A DNA stretch of 8,853 bases from Bacillota bacterium (GTDB taxonomy: Bacteria > Bacillota > Clostridia > Christensenellales > Aristaeellaceae). How positions within the stretch are numbered: position 1 is the first letter of the stretch; the number at the start of each line of letters is the position of its first letter. The stretch covers positions 1-8,853 of the forward strand of contig JAEZHK010000116.1 of NCBI GenBank assembly GCA_023416655.1, read 5' to 3'. A program made the translations under genes and the position numbers. The notes below the pieces were generated by a model that was not told the DNA's origin, made no database searches, and saw only the letters and a program-made list of their open reading frames with translations. Shown piece after piece: positions 1 through 5,791 of the stretch.

Positions 1-53
1 AAATCTTCACTAGAACCTGAATCTAGCGCGTCTGCCAATTCCGCCATTCCCGC
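1..53 (-). tRNA. tRNA-Leu (CAG anticodon), 5' part only, cut by the window edge
   Basis: Read on the minus strand, this begins GCGGGAATGGCGGAATTGGC, a typical class II leucine tRNA start with acceptor strand and D-arm. The anticodon arm follows: stem CTAGA/TCTAG around loop TTCAGGT, which gives anticodon CAG (decodes CUG). The variable arm starts at GTGAAGATTT and the gene then runs off the window, so the T-arm and 3' end are not visible. It is the third tRNA of a minus-strand operon, only 5 nt after tRNA-Tyr, and shares the promoter at 342-369. Confidence 0.93.
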
Positions 54-58
54 TTGTC

Positions 59-143
<85 letters not shown>

Positions 144-181
144 ATAATGAGGCTTCCTCCGACCACCGCCGCCCAGGAAAA

Positions 182-257
182 TGGAGCTGGCGATGGGACT
201 CGAACCCGCAACCTGCTGATTACAAATCAGCTGCTCTGCCAATTGAGCTACGCCAGC
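182..257 (-). tRNA. tRNA-Thr (TGT anticodon)
   Basis: This is a complete 76-nt class I tRNA on the minus strand. The acceptor is GCTGGCG/CGCCAGC followed by discriminator T and an encoded CCA. The anticodon loop TTTGTAA on a GCTGA/TCAGC stem gives TGT (Thr). The D-arm (AGCTCAATTGGCAGAGC) and T-arm (GCGGGTTCGAGTCCCAT) are standard. It is the first gene of the operon, roughly 78 nt downstream of the expected transcription start; that leader (258-335) has no other feature that I can see. Confidence 0.97.
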
Positions 258-341
258 GCGCTGGCCATTCAGAGGTTTTTGCCCACTCGATCCGTCCCCG
301 AATCTCGGTTTCCGCCGTCGGTTTTCGGACTGACAGATGCT

Positions 342-369
342 ATTATACCTCAAAAAACCCCAAAGTCAA
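342..369 (-). promoter_or_regulatory. sigma-A promoter of the tRNA operon
   Basis: On the minus strand, TTGACT (-35, 369-364) and a perfect TATAAT (-10, 347-342) are separated by 16 bp. Transcription should start near 335 and run through tRNA-Thr, tRNA-Tyr and tRNA-Leu. The promoter begins 30 bp after the mnmM stop codon and there is no terminator in between, so mnmM transcripts probably also read into the tRNAs. Confidence 0.88.
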
Positions 370-398
370 TAGTGAGTATCGTTTCTTAACAATTCATT

Positions 399-965
399 TT
401 ACCGGATGCGCTGCACCGCGAACAGCGCCGGCGCGGGCCGCGCGGGGTTCAGAAACGCGCGGAACATCGCCTGATACTGGTCCGGCAGCGCGCATGCCCA
501 GGCGTTTACCGCGTGGAGCTCGGCCTCGCCCTCCGGGTGTCCGGGGTAGGCACAAACCGTGATAATCCCGCGGGGCTTGAGAAGCGCCAGGCACCCGTCC
601 AGCGCCGCGATTGTGGTTTTCACCCGCGTGGTGACTGTCTTGTCTCCGCCCGGCAGCCAGCCCAGGTTGAAAACCGCCGCGTCGACCGGCTCCTTCACGA
701 ATTCCGGGATACGCTCATGCCCGGTGCAGTGAAGCGAAGCCCGCGCCGCGAAGCCCGCCTCCGCAAGTCTGTCGCGGGTGCGGCTGACGGCGTCTTCTTG
801 CACATCGAAGGCGTACACACGGCCCGCCTCCCCCACCCTTTCGCACAGAAACAGCGTGTCGCCCCCGCCGCCCATGGTGCCGTCAACGGCCACAGCGCCG
901 ACGAACAGCGCCTCATTTATAAGTTCCTGCGCCCAGTGTCGCGCGCTTTTAAAATCCAGTGCCAT
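399..965 (-). CDS. mnmM: MnmM/YtqB-type class I SAM-dependent methyltransferase (tRNA wobble uridine modification)
   Basis: A 188-aa Rossmann-fold methyltransferase. Residues 27-40 form the SAM-binding motif I (VDGTMGGGGDTLFL), D54 at the end of strand 2 is the expected ribose-binding acid, and residues 99-109 (FNLGWLPGGDK) are the signature of the YtqB family, formerly labelled rRNA methylase (PF06962). Length matches that family. YtqB of Bacillus subtilis is now known as MnmM, which methylates 5-aminomethyl-2-thiouridine to mnm5s2U at tRNA position 34. That role is inferred here by family; placement directly upstream of a tRNA operon fits it. The ATG at 965 follows a G-rich Shine-Dalgarno-like stretch (GGGGGA), weaker than those of its neighbours. 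It is transcribed from its own promoter at 1012-1040. Motif I reads G-G-G-G-D where many homologues have G-N-G-x-D. Other uridine or rRNA substrates cannot be excluded from sequence alone. Confidence 0.85.
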   Translation of the reverse strand: MALDFKSARHWAQELINEALFVGAVAVDGTMGGGGDTLFLCERVGEAGRVYAFDVQEDAVSRTRDRLAEAGFAARASLHCTGHERIPEFVKEPVDAAVFNLGWLPGGDKTVTTRVKTTIAALDGCLALLKPRGIITVCAYPGHPEGEAELHAVNAWACALPDQYQAMFRAFLNPARPAPALFAVQRIR

Positions 966-1011
966 CCCGTCCCCCGATTCGCTTCAACCTGAATCCTCAG
1001 TCGTAAGCCAT

Positions 1012-1040
1012 AGTATACCACGCCCGCGCCTTTCTGGCAA
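1012..1040 (-). promoter_or_regulatory. sigma-A promoter of mnmM
   Basis: On the minus strand, TTGCCA (-35, 1040-1035) and TATACT (-10, 1017-1012) are spaced by exactly 17 bp. Expected start is near 1005, giving a leader of about 40 nt before the mnmM ATG. It is back to back with the promoter at 1079-1107. The interval between the two holds two direct copies of CCCGGCAA (1042-1049 and 1061-1068), of unknown meaning. Confidence 0.8.
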
Positions 1041-1078
1041 ACCCGGCAATCCCTGCCTCGCCCGGCAAACCTTGCTCC

Positions 1079-1107
1079 TTGCCATCCGCGGCCGCTTTCA
1101 GTATAAT
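1079..1107 (+). promoter_or_regulatory. sigma-A promoter of the L,D-transpeptidase gene
   Basis: TTGCCA (-35, 1079-1084) and a perfect TATAAT (-10, 1102-1107) with a 17-bp spacer. The start would fall near 1114, giving a short leader of about 24 nt that consists of little more than the ribosome binding site AGGAG (1126-1130). Confidence 0.85.
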
Positions 1108-1137
1108 GAAACTATCCATAGGCTCAGGAGTACAATC

Positions 1138-2280
1138 ATGCGCAGATTGATGATCATCGCGCTCACGCTCTTTATGCTCGCGCCGCTTCTGGCGGGTGCC
1201 GAATCTGACGACGCTTTCTATCTGGTGCCGGAGAGCCCGGCCGATGTCCGCGCCGCGGATGAGGCGCGCCTGATCTATCTGGGTTTTCTGATCGAATCCG
1301 GCTCCGACGACGCCTACAGTCTGGCGGTGCGCGAATTCCAGCGCTACCTCAAACGCCTGTCCGAAGACACGCCCGCGGAAGGCCTGCCCGCCACGACGCT
1401 GGAGGTGCTAGACCAACAGAAGGAGGACGCATCGAGGGCGCTTTCCATTAAACCCTTGACCACCTATTCCGAGATCGACGCCATCGAGGCGTTCAAGGCC
1501 TACACGGTGGTCGACAACGAGGGCGAACTGAGCGAGGACGCCCCGCCCGAAACCAAAGCGGAGGGCAGCCCGGAGCCGGGGGATGAATCCGTGACAGGCG
1601 AACTGACCGAGCCTCAGCGGATGCGTCTGTACGACCAGGAACTGCCGGTCTACCGGCAGACGCTCCGGGAAGGCGACGACGGCAACGAAGTGCGCCGCGT
1701 GCAGCGGCGGCTGATCAGCCTCAAATATACGGATCACGCCGCGGACGGCATCTTCGACGGCAAGACCGCCGCCGCCCTGACGCTGTTCCGGCAGGCAAGC
1801 GATTTTATCGGCACAGGCGAGGCCGACCGGGCCACGCAGGAGGCGCTGTTCTCGCCCGAAGCGGTGGCCAACGACCAGCCGCTCTACGAGTATCTGCTGA
1901 AAATCGACACCGAAAAACAGACCGTCACCGCCTACGGCTGGGAGGACGGGGAATACACCAGAGCGGTGCGTCAGATGGTGTGCTCCACGGGCCTGGATGA
2001 TACGCCCACGCCCGCGGGCACCTACAAGGCCACCGGGCCAGTGGCCCGCTGGTGCTACTTCCCCACCTACGACTGCTGGGCGCAGTACGCGTTTAGGATC
2101 AAGGGCGGCGTATTGTTCCACTCGGTCCTGTACCAGCAGCCGAAGGAGTCCACGCTGCTCGAAGGCTCGGTCAAGAAGCTGGGCCGTAAATCCTCCCACG
2201 GCTGCGTGCGGCTGAGCGTCGAAGACGCGAAGTGGATCTTTGAGAACTGCACCGCTGGGACGACGGTGATCGTGGAATAG
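1138..2280 (+). CDS. secreted L,D-transpeptidase with peptidoglycan-binding domain (YkuD family)
   Basis: A 380-aa exported cell-wall enzyme expected to make 3-3 cross-links or anchor proteins to peptidoglycan. Residues 1-21 are a signal peptide (two Arg, hydrophobic core, AGA cleavage site before E22). Residues 36-75 (RLIYLGFL to VREFQRYLK) look like a degenerate peptidoglycan-binding repeat. An acidic, Pro-rich linker (about 120-160) leads to a clear PG_binding_1 domain (about 176-240). The YkuD catalytic domain follows (about 250-380). Its active site is SHGCVRL at 353-359, with H354 and nucleophile C356, and an upstream conserved His at 328 (FHS). All key residues are present, so it should be active. 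I chose the ATG at 1138 because AGGAG lies 7 nt before it, the signal peptide starts there, and the promoter at 1079-1107 is upstream; the open frame continues to 778 but that part overlaps the promoter. The biological substrate is inferred from the family. Confidence 0.92.
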   Translation: MRRLMIIALTLFMLAPLLAGAESDDAFYLVPESPADVRAADEARLIYLGFLIESGSDDAYSLAVREFQRYLKRLSEDTPAEGLPATTLEVLDQQKEDASRALSIKPLTTYSEIDAIEAFKAYTVVDNEGELSEDAPPETKAEGSPEPGDESVTGELTEPQRMRLYDQELPVYRQTLREGDDGNEVRRVQRRLISLKYTDHAADGIFDGKTAAALTLFRQASDFIGTGEADRATQEALFSPEAVANDQPLYEYLLKIDTEKQTVTAYGWEDGEYTRAVRQMVCSTGLDDTPTPAGTYKATGPVARWCYFPTYDCWAQYAFRIKGGVLFHSVLYQQPKESTLLEGSVKKLGRKSSHGCVRLSVEDAKWIFENCTAGTTVIVE

Positions 2281-2291
2281 ACGAAGGAACG

Positions 2292-2308
2292 GCGGGGCTC
2301 CGCCCCGC
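2292..2308. repeat. GC-rich perfect hairpin after the transpeptidase gene
   Basis: GCGGGGC, loop TCC, GCCCCGC: a 7-bp perfect inverted repeat 11 bp after the stop codon. It has no T-tract, so it is unlikely to be a terminator on its own. It may stabilise the mRNA 3' end or help the larger hairpin at 2351-2386. Confidence 0.55.
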
Positions 2309-2346
2309 ACCCCGCCAGGGACAGTGCCACGGGACCCCACAAATGC

Positions 2347-2386
2347 AAAAATGAGGCCCGCGCTGCAGTACAAGCGCGGGCCTCAT
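2347..2386. terminator. intrinsic terminator shared by convergent metK and the transpeptidase gene
   Basis: A perfect 14-bp stem (ATGAGGCCCGCGCT at 2351-2364 with AGCGCGGGCCTCAT at 2373-2386) around an 8-nt loop. Read on the minus strand it comes 16 bp after the metK stop and is followed by TTTTT, a good metK terminator. On the plus strand the T-tract is weak and offset (GCGATTTT), so it probably acts in both directions but best for metK. A stem this long between convergent genes is also a barrier to antisense read-through. Confidence 0.8.
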
Positions 2387-2402
2387 GCGATTTTCGTGAA
2401 AC

Positions 2403-3575
2403 TTATAAACCGGCTTTTGCGCGCAGCGCCTTCGCCATGTCCAGCTTCTCCCAGGTCAGGTTCAAATCATCCCGGCCGAAATGGCCGTAGGCGGCGACCT
2501 GCCGGTAGACGGGCTTGCGGAGATCCAGCGTTTCGATGATGGCCGCGGGCCGGAGGTCGAAGGTGTCCAGCACCAACTGCGCCAGCCGGTCGTCCGGGAT
2601 CACGCCGGTCCCCTCGGTGTCCACGAACAGCGACACGGGCCGGGCCACGCCGATAGCGTAGGCGACGCCCACTTCGCACTTCTTCGCGAGCCCCGCGGCG
2701 ACGATGTTCTTGGCCACATGGCGCATCGCGTAGGCGGCGGAGCGGTCCACCTTGGTCGGGTCCTTGCCGGAGAAGGAGCCGCCGCCGTGGTGGCCGTAGC
2801 CGCCGTAGGTGTCCACGATGATCTTGCGGCCGGTGAGCCCGGAGTCGCCCTGCGGCCCGCCGATCACGAACCGGCCCGTGGGGTTGATGAGGTAGCGGGT
2901 GTTTTCATCCAGAAGCTCCGCCGGGACGACCGCCTTCACGACCTTTTCGATCATGTCGCGCTCAATCGTGTCGTGATCGACGTCCGGGCTGTGCTGGGTG
3001 GACAGGACCACCGTGTCGACGCGGACGGGCGCGCCGTCCTGATACTCCACCGTCACCTGCGCCTTGCCGTCGGGCCTGAGGTAGTCGACGAGGCCGCTCT
3101 TTCGCACCTCGGCCAGCCTCCGCGTCACCCGGTGGGCCAGCGCGATGGCCATGGGCATGTACTCGGGCGTCTCGTCGCAGGCGTAGCCGAACATCATGCC
3201 CTGGTCGCCCGCGCCGATGTCAAAGCGATGCTCCGCGCGGCCCTCCAGCGCGTCGTTCACGCCCATCGCGATGTCCGGGGACTGCTCGTCCACCGACACC
3301 ATCACCGCGCAGGCGTTGCCGTCAAAGCCGCAGGCGGCGTTGTCGTAGCCGATCTCGCGGATCTTCTGCCGCGCGATGTCGGCGATGGAAATGTAGGAAC
3401 TGGTCGAGATCTCGCCCATCACCAGCACAAGGCCGGTGGTGGCGCAGCATTCGCAGGCCACGCGGGCGGCGGGGTCTTTTTCGAGGATCGCGTCCAGCAC
3501 CGCGTCCGCGATCTGGTCGCACACCTTGTCCGGGTGGCCTTCGGTCACCGATTCGGACGTGAACAGGGTTTTCAT
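2403..3575 (-). CDS. metK: S-adenosylmethionine synthetase (methionine adenosyltransferase)
   Basis: A 390-aa cytosolic enzyme making SAM from methionine and ATP with release of phosphate and pyrophosphate, of normal family length. Key motifs are visible: GHPDK at 13-17 (H14, D16, K17 bind ATP and metal), the GAGDQG signature at 121-126 followed by MMFGYA, and the glycine-rich GGGSFSGKD at 264-272. The C-terminus carries FGRDDLNLTWEKLD. No damage is seen. The start is the ATG at 3575: GGAGGT (3587-3582) lies 6 nt upstream and the family sequence begins there (MKTLFTSESVTEGHPDK); the open frame extends further upstream but only through the riboswitch leader. Expression should be shut down by high SAM through the S-box element at 3600-3749. 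It supplies SAM for mnmM and other methyltransferases, and AhcY/MtaD in this window recycle the product. Confidence 0.98.
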   Translation of the reverse strand: MKTLFTSESVTEGHPDKVCDQIADAVLDAILEKDPAARVACECCATTGLVLVMGEISTSSYISIADIARQKIREIGYDNAACGFDGNACAVMVSVDEQSPDIAMGVNDALEGRAEHRFDIGAGDQGMMFGYACDETPEYMPMAIALAHRVTRRLAEVRKSGLVDYLRPDGKAQVTVEYQDGAPVRVDTVVLSTQHSPDVDHDTIERDMIEKVVKAVVPAELLDENTRYLINPTGRFVIGGPQGDSGLTGRKIIVDTYGGYGHHGGGSFSGKDPTKVDRSAAYAMRHVAKNIVAAGLAKKCEVGVAYAIGVARPVSLFVDTEGTGVIPDDRLAQLVLDTFDLRPAAIIETLDLRKPVYRQVAAYGHFGRDDLNLTWEKLDMAKALRAKAGL

Positions 3576-3599
3576 GGGGGCACCTCCAACAAAAACTCC

Positions 3600-3631
3600 A
3601 AAAGAATAAGCGCATTCGTGAGAACGCACTT
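3600..3631 (-). terminator. riboswitch-controlled terminator in the metK leader
   Basis: On the minus strand, AAGTGCGTTC (3631-3622), loop TCAC, GAATGCGCTT (3617-3608) form a 10-bp stem with two G-U pairs, followed by ATTCTTTT (3607-3600). It lies between the SAM aptamer and the metK Shine-Dalgarno. The segment GCGCAT at 3644-3639, which overlaps the 3' strand of aptamer helix P1, is complementary to ATGCGC in the right arm of this hairpin. It could therefore act as the anti-terminator when SAM is absent. The stem is of moderate strength, so some initiation-level control is also possible. Confidence 0.7.
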
Positions 3632-3642
3632 TGTAATCATGC

Positions 3643-3749
3643 GCCTCATCTTCCGGCGTGGAAACCACGCCGCGGGAATTGGCACCGGACCTAGTCAGGC
3701 CGGTTGCCGGGTTTCATCGGGCCCGTCCCTCAACCACTCTTGATAAGGC
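3643..3749 (-). promoter_or_regulatory. SAM-I (S-box) riboswitch aptamer
   Basis: The minus strand shows the S-box consensus. Helix P1 is GCCTTATC (3749-3742) with GATGAGGC (3650-3643), 8 bp with one G-U. CAAGAG and GAGGGAC follow P1. The highly conserved GATGAAACCCGGCAACC lies at 3718-3702, P3 is ACCGG/CCGGT, and the conserved GGTGCCAATTCC lies at 3686-3675. P4 is GGCGTGG/CCACGCC (3671-3655) with a 3-nt loop. In this family, SAM binding stabilises P1 and turns off the downstream methionine or SAM biosynthesis gene. It lies directly upstream of metK with the terminator at 3600-3631, so this is an off-switch for metK. Confidence 0.96.
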
Positions 3750-3767
3750 TTATTCAATTGTGCAATG

Positions 3768-3796
3768 AGTATACATCGGGCGCTCCGCATTGTCAA
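3768..3796 (-). promoter_or_regulatory. sigma-A promoter of metK
   Basis: On the minus strand, a perfect TTGACA (-35, 3796-3791) and TATACT (-10, 3773-3768) are 17 bp apart. Transcription should begin near 3761, about 12 nt before helix P1 of the S-box aptamer. It is divergent from the promoter at 3856-3884, with about 60 bp between the two -35 boxes. Confidence 0.9.
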
Positions 3797-3855
3797 CCGC
3801 GCCGGGCTTTCGTGCGCAACGTTTTTGTAAATTGTGTGGAAAAACTCGCGCGCGC

Positions 3856-3884
3856 TTGCTCCCAAAGCGTGGAAACCTTATAAT
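3856..3884 (+). promoter_or_regulatory. sigma-A promoter of the structured RNA (and probably the IseA-like gene)
   Basis: TTGCTC (-35, 3856-3861) and a perfect TATAAT (-10, 3879-3884) with a 17-bp spacer. The start is expected near 3891, just before the first base-paired segment of the structured RNA. I see no second convincing promoter before the ATG at 4087, so this is the likely promoter for the two downstream genes as well. Confidence 0.85.
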
Positions 3885-3890
3885 AGGATT

Positions 3891-4055
3891 GGATTCATAC
3901 CAAGACGAAATATTACTTCGTCCAAAGTGGCGACAAATTTTTGTTCCTGGCTAGGAGCCGAAGCGCAGGCGTAGCAGCGCTATTTAGCGGAGAGCGACAC
4001 CGCCAGGGGCAAAAAGGTCCGCCACGACGGCGAAAGAATGTTTTGGATTGGTATC
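3891..4055 (+). ncRNA. large structured RNA, probably raiA-type, upstream of the IseA-like gene
   Basis: From the expected start of the promoter at 3856-3884, the transcript folds into a closed architecture. P1 is ATACCAA (3897-3903) with TTGGTAT (4048-4054). A hairpin follows, GACGAA/TTCGTC (3904-3922). P3 is GTGGCG (3927-3932) with CGCCAC (4020-4025). P4 is a 14-bp helix, TTTTTGTTCCTGGC (3938-3951) with GCCAGGGGCAAAAA (4002-4015), containing two G-U pairs. The 50-nt purine-rich core it encloses (3952-4001) has a further possible AGCGC/GCGCT stem (3962-3981). No reading frame fits this pattern. The nested helices and the core (GAAGCGCAGGCGTAGC, then TTTAGCGGAGAGCGAC) remind me of the large clostridial raiA RNA, whose function is unknown; that identification is from memory and unverified. 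It could instead be a cis-regulatory leader, since P1 ends only 19 nt before the next gene's Shine-Dalgarno and no terminator separates them. Confidence 0.72.
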
Positions 4056-4086
4056 ATATGGCCAACGCTTTCTGGAGGTACGACGG

Positions 4087-4713
4087 ATGAAGAATTTACT
4101 CTGGGTCCTCATGCTGCTTCTCGTGTTATCCCCCGCTCATGCTCTCGCGGAGCAGGCCACGGCCAGCCCCGATTCCGAATGGCTGTACGCCGAGGATGAA
4201 GGCGACCAGGAAAACTGGACCGAGGCCACCGACGAGGATGCGGACGACGCCATTGAGGAAGAGGAGCCTGACGAGAACGAGAGCCTCTTTGAGAGCGCGG
4301 CGCAGGTGTACGGCTGGTTTGTCTCTCAGCCGCTGGACGTGGACCTCGAAAAGTCCAGCCCGGACGGCAAGAAGTTCCAGGTGCTGGACGAGCGCCTGAA
4401 CACGATGCGGGCGCTTGAGGCAGAGGTGACGACCTACTTCTCCGACGCCATCGCGAAGAAACTCCTGGACAGCGGCGTGTACGAGGAGATCGACGGCTAC
4501 CTGTACACCAACGCGCAGGACCGCGCCATCGACCCGGACGCCGGTGAAACCGAGCTGACGGTGGAGAGCCGCACCGACGACAAGATCATCTATACGCTGA
4601 CCGTCAACCACGTGGACGAGGGCGGCAACGTCACCTCCTCGGAGGCGCTCACCTACGAACTCGAGCTCATCGACGGCGCATGGAAGTTCACCGAGTTCCC
4701 CTACTATCTGTAA
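4087..4713 (+). CDS. secreted IseA-like DL-endopeptidase inhibitor family protein
   Basis: A 208-aa exported protein. Residues 1-21 are a signal peptide (Leu-rich core, cleavage after ALA before E22). Residues 31-65 are a strikingly acidic linker, including EEEE at 57-60. Residues 72-208 resemble the IseA/YoeB family: YGWF at 75-78, QPLDVD, then YFSDAIAKKLLDSGVYEEID, then LYTNAQDRAIDPDAGE, and a C-terminal DGAWKFTEFPYYL. In Bacillus subtilis, IseA binds and inhibits D,L-endopeptidase autolysins at the cell wall; that role is inferred here. The ATG at 4087 is preceded by GGAGGT (4074-4079) with 7-nt spacing and begins the signal peptide, so I prefer it to the in-frame ATG at 4048, which lies in helix P1 of the structured RNA. 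It is followed after 15 nt by the nitroreductase gene, probably in one transcript. The acidic linker could keep the inhibitor extended from, or away from, the anionic wall. Confidence 0.82.
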   Translation: MKNLLWVLMLLLVLSPAHALAEQATASPDSEWLYAEDEGDQENWTEATDEDADDAIEEEEPDENESLFESAAQVYGWFVSQPLDVDLEKSSPDGKKFQVLDERLNTMRALEAEVTTYFSDAIAKKLLDSGVYEEIDGYLYTNAQDRAIDPDAGETELTVESRTDDKIIYTLTVNHVDEGGNVTSSEALTYELELIDGAWKFTEFPYYL

Positions 4714-4728
4714 TTCAGGGAGGGCAAG

Positions 4729-5292
4729 ATGTCGAATCCCGTTTTGGAAGCCATTTCGAACCGCCGCTCCGTGCGCGGTTACGCGCCGGAGCAGATTACA
4801 CTAGAGCAGCGGGACGCGCTGATCAAAGCGGCGCAGGAGTCGCCCAGCGCGGTGGACCGCCAGCCCTGGCACTTCTCGGTGGCGCAGAACCGCGCGCTGC
4901 TGGTTGAGATTCATGAGGCCGCGCGCGACCACGCATTGAGGGACCCGTCCAGCTACGCCGCTGCTCTCTTCGGCAGGCCGGGCTACGAAGTGTTTTTCGG
5001 CGCGCCGACGGTGTTCTTTATCTCGCTGGACAGGGACGCCGAGAACGGCCAGTACGTGGACGCGGGCATCGCGGCGGAGAACTTCTGCCTCGCCGCCATG
5101 GGCCTGGGGTTGGGCAGCGTGATCCTGGGGCTCCCGCGGGAGGCGTTCCTCTCGGAGAAGGGCGATCACTTCCGCAAGGCGCTCGACTTCCCGCCGAACT
5201 ACGACTTCGCCATCGCCGTGGCGGTGGGCCAAGGCACCGTGACCAAGGATGCCCACGAGTTCAAGCCGGGCCGGGTGAGCATCATCGAATAG
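4729..5292 (+). CDS. nitroreductase family FMN-dependent oxidoreductase
   Basis: A 187-aa protein of the compact nitroreductase fold, which normally acts as an FMN-bound dimer reducing nitro compounds, quinones or flavins with NAD(P)H. Visible features are the N-terminal FMN-phosphate motif NRRSVRGY (11-18), the SPSAVDRQPWHF segment (38-49) typical of the flavin site and dimer interface, and the helix DAGIAAENFCLAAMGLGLGS (111-130). Length is at the short end for the family, and no domain appears to be missing. The ATG is preceded by AGGGAGG (4717-4723). The gap to the IseA-like gene is 15 nt, so the two are probably co-transcribed, although no functional link is obvious. The substrate cannot be predicted from sequence. 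Confidence 0.93.
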   Translation: MSNPVLEAISNRRSVRGYAPEQITLEQRDALIKAAQESPSAVDRQPWHFSVAQNRALLVEIHEAARDHALRDPSSYAAALFGRPGYEVFFGAPTVFFISLDRDAENGQYVDAGIAAENFCLAAMGLGLGSVILGLPREAFLSEKGDHFRKALDFPPNYDFAIAVAVGQGTVTKDAHEFKPGRVSIIE

Positions 5293-5322
5293 CTGAGGCA
5301 CGCTTCGCCGCATCAGGCTGGT

Positions 5323-5377
5323 AGACGGTTCTTTGCATTGGCGTCAGAATGATCGCAGCGAACCGTCTTTTTGTTTT
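5323..5377 (+). terminator. terminator-like hairpin after the nitroreductase gene and just before a small ORF
   Basis: AGACGGTTC (5323-5331) pairs with GAACCGTCT (5360-5368), 9 bp, with a further 3 bp (TGC/GCA) after a 2x2 internal loop. It is followed by TTTTTGTTTT (5368-5377). This is an intrinsic terminator by shape. It ends only 2 nt before the Shine-Dalgarno of the ORF at 5393, so it also sits in that ORF's leader. Its arms share GACGGTTCTT and GAACCGTC with the larger palindrome at 5792-5858. Confidence 0.75.
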
Positions 5378-5392
5378 GCGGAGGTGAGAAAA

Positions 5393-5785
5393 GTGCCATC
5401 TTTGATAGAAGTGCAGTTCATCAATCGATTTATCGTAAAAAGTCGCAGAGATCGACTGTTGTTTGAATTGTCCTCCGGCAAAAGAGATCGTTGCCTGAAT
5501 CGCTTTGCGCCCAGGGCGGACGAGCACCTTATTGCCAGCTGCCTGCATCCTTACAAGCTCATCTCTGCAGAAAAACTGTATGGCGACATGCTTTCCCTAG
5601 GAAGCGGGAAAGATGGCGCGCACATCATGAGCACTTCGTGGGACGAAAACAATTCCATGCCGCTTCTTGAGGCAATCTCTCAGGCCGTGTATGGCGGGAC
5701 GTTATTTGTCATAGCCGAAGGTGCTGCCGTTGCATATTACGAGGCGGAACCGTATCGTGCCTCAAAGAAATACCTGATATACTGA
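5393..5785 (+). CDS. hypothetical protein, low-GC ORF with GTG start
   Basis: I do not recognise this 130-aa protein. It starts (M)PSLIEVQFINRFIVKSRRDR, is basic near the N-terminus (KSRRDR, then SSGKRDR), has a mixed middle part, and ends with a hydrophobic stretch GGTLFVIAEGAAVAYYEAEP and a KKYLIY tail. There is no signal peptide or clear membrane span; it is probably cytosolic. I chose the GTG at 5393 because GGAGGT (5380-5385) lies 7 nt before it; the frame upstream to 5333 runs inside the hairpin at 5323-5368. Base and codon use is clearly more AT-rich than every neighbour, and the gene sits between two hairpins with a common core, which suggests acquisition by transfer. No promoter is visible between the nitroreductase stop and the ORF, so expression may depend on read-through of the hairpin. 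A conserved clostridial protein of unknown function is equally possible. Confidence 0.62.
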   Translation: MPSLIEVQFINRFIVKSRRDRLLFELSSGKRDRCLNRFAPRADEHLIASCLHPYKLISAEKLYGDMLSLGSGKDGAHIMSTSWDENNSMPLLEAISQAVYGGTLFVIAEGAAVAYYEAEPYRASKKYLIY

Positions 5786-5791
5786 GAAGAA

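Noticed and set aside
778..1137. Possible 120-residue N-terminal extension of the transpeptidase
   Set aside because: It would cross both divergent promoters and mnmM, and would bury the signal peptide inside the protein. The ATG at 1138 has a proper AGGAG site.
1408..2373. 321-codon open frame on the minus strand opposite the transpeptidase gene
   Set aside because: It is a shadow frame typical of high-GC DNA. It runs across the terminator at 2347-2386 and has Arg/Gly/Ala-rich composition, no ribosome binding site and no recognisable domain.
3576..3668. Possible upstream start of metK giving 31 more residues
   Set aside because: This segment is the riboswitch P1/P4 region and terminator; the family sequence begins at the ATG at 3575, which has GGAGGT in front.
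2481..3743. 420-codon plus-strand open frame opposite metK
   Set aside because: It lies fully antisense to metK and its riboswitch, is rich in His, Val, Gly and Arg as expected of reversed metK codons, and has no convincing start.
3891..4055. Structured RNA as 6S RNA, tmRNA, RNase P RNA or SRP RNA
   Set aside because: It lacks the long open-bubble rod of 6S, the tRNA-like ends of tmRNA, the conserved core and length of RNase P, and the GGAAG-type tetraloop region of SRP RNA.
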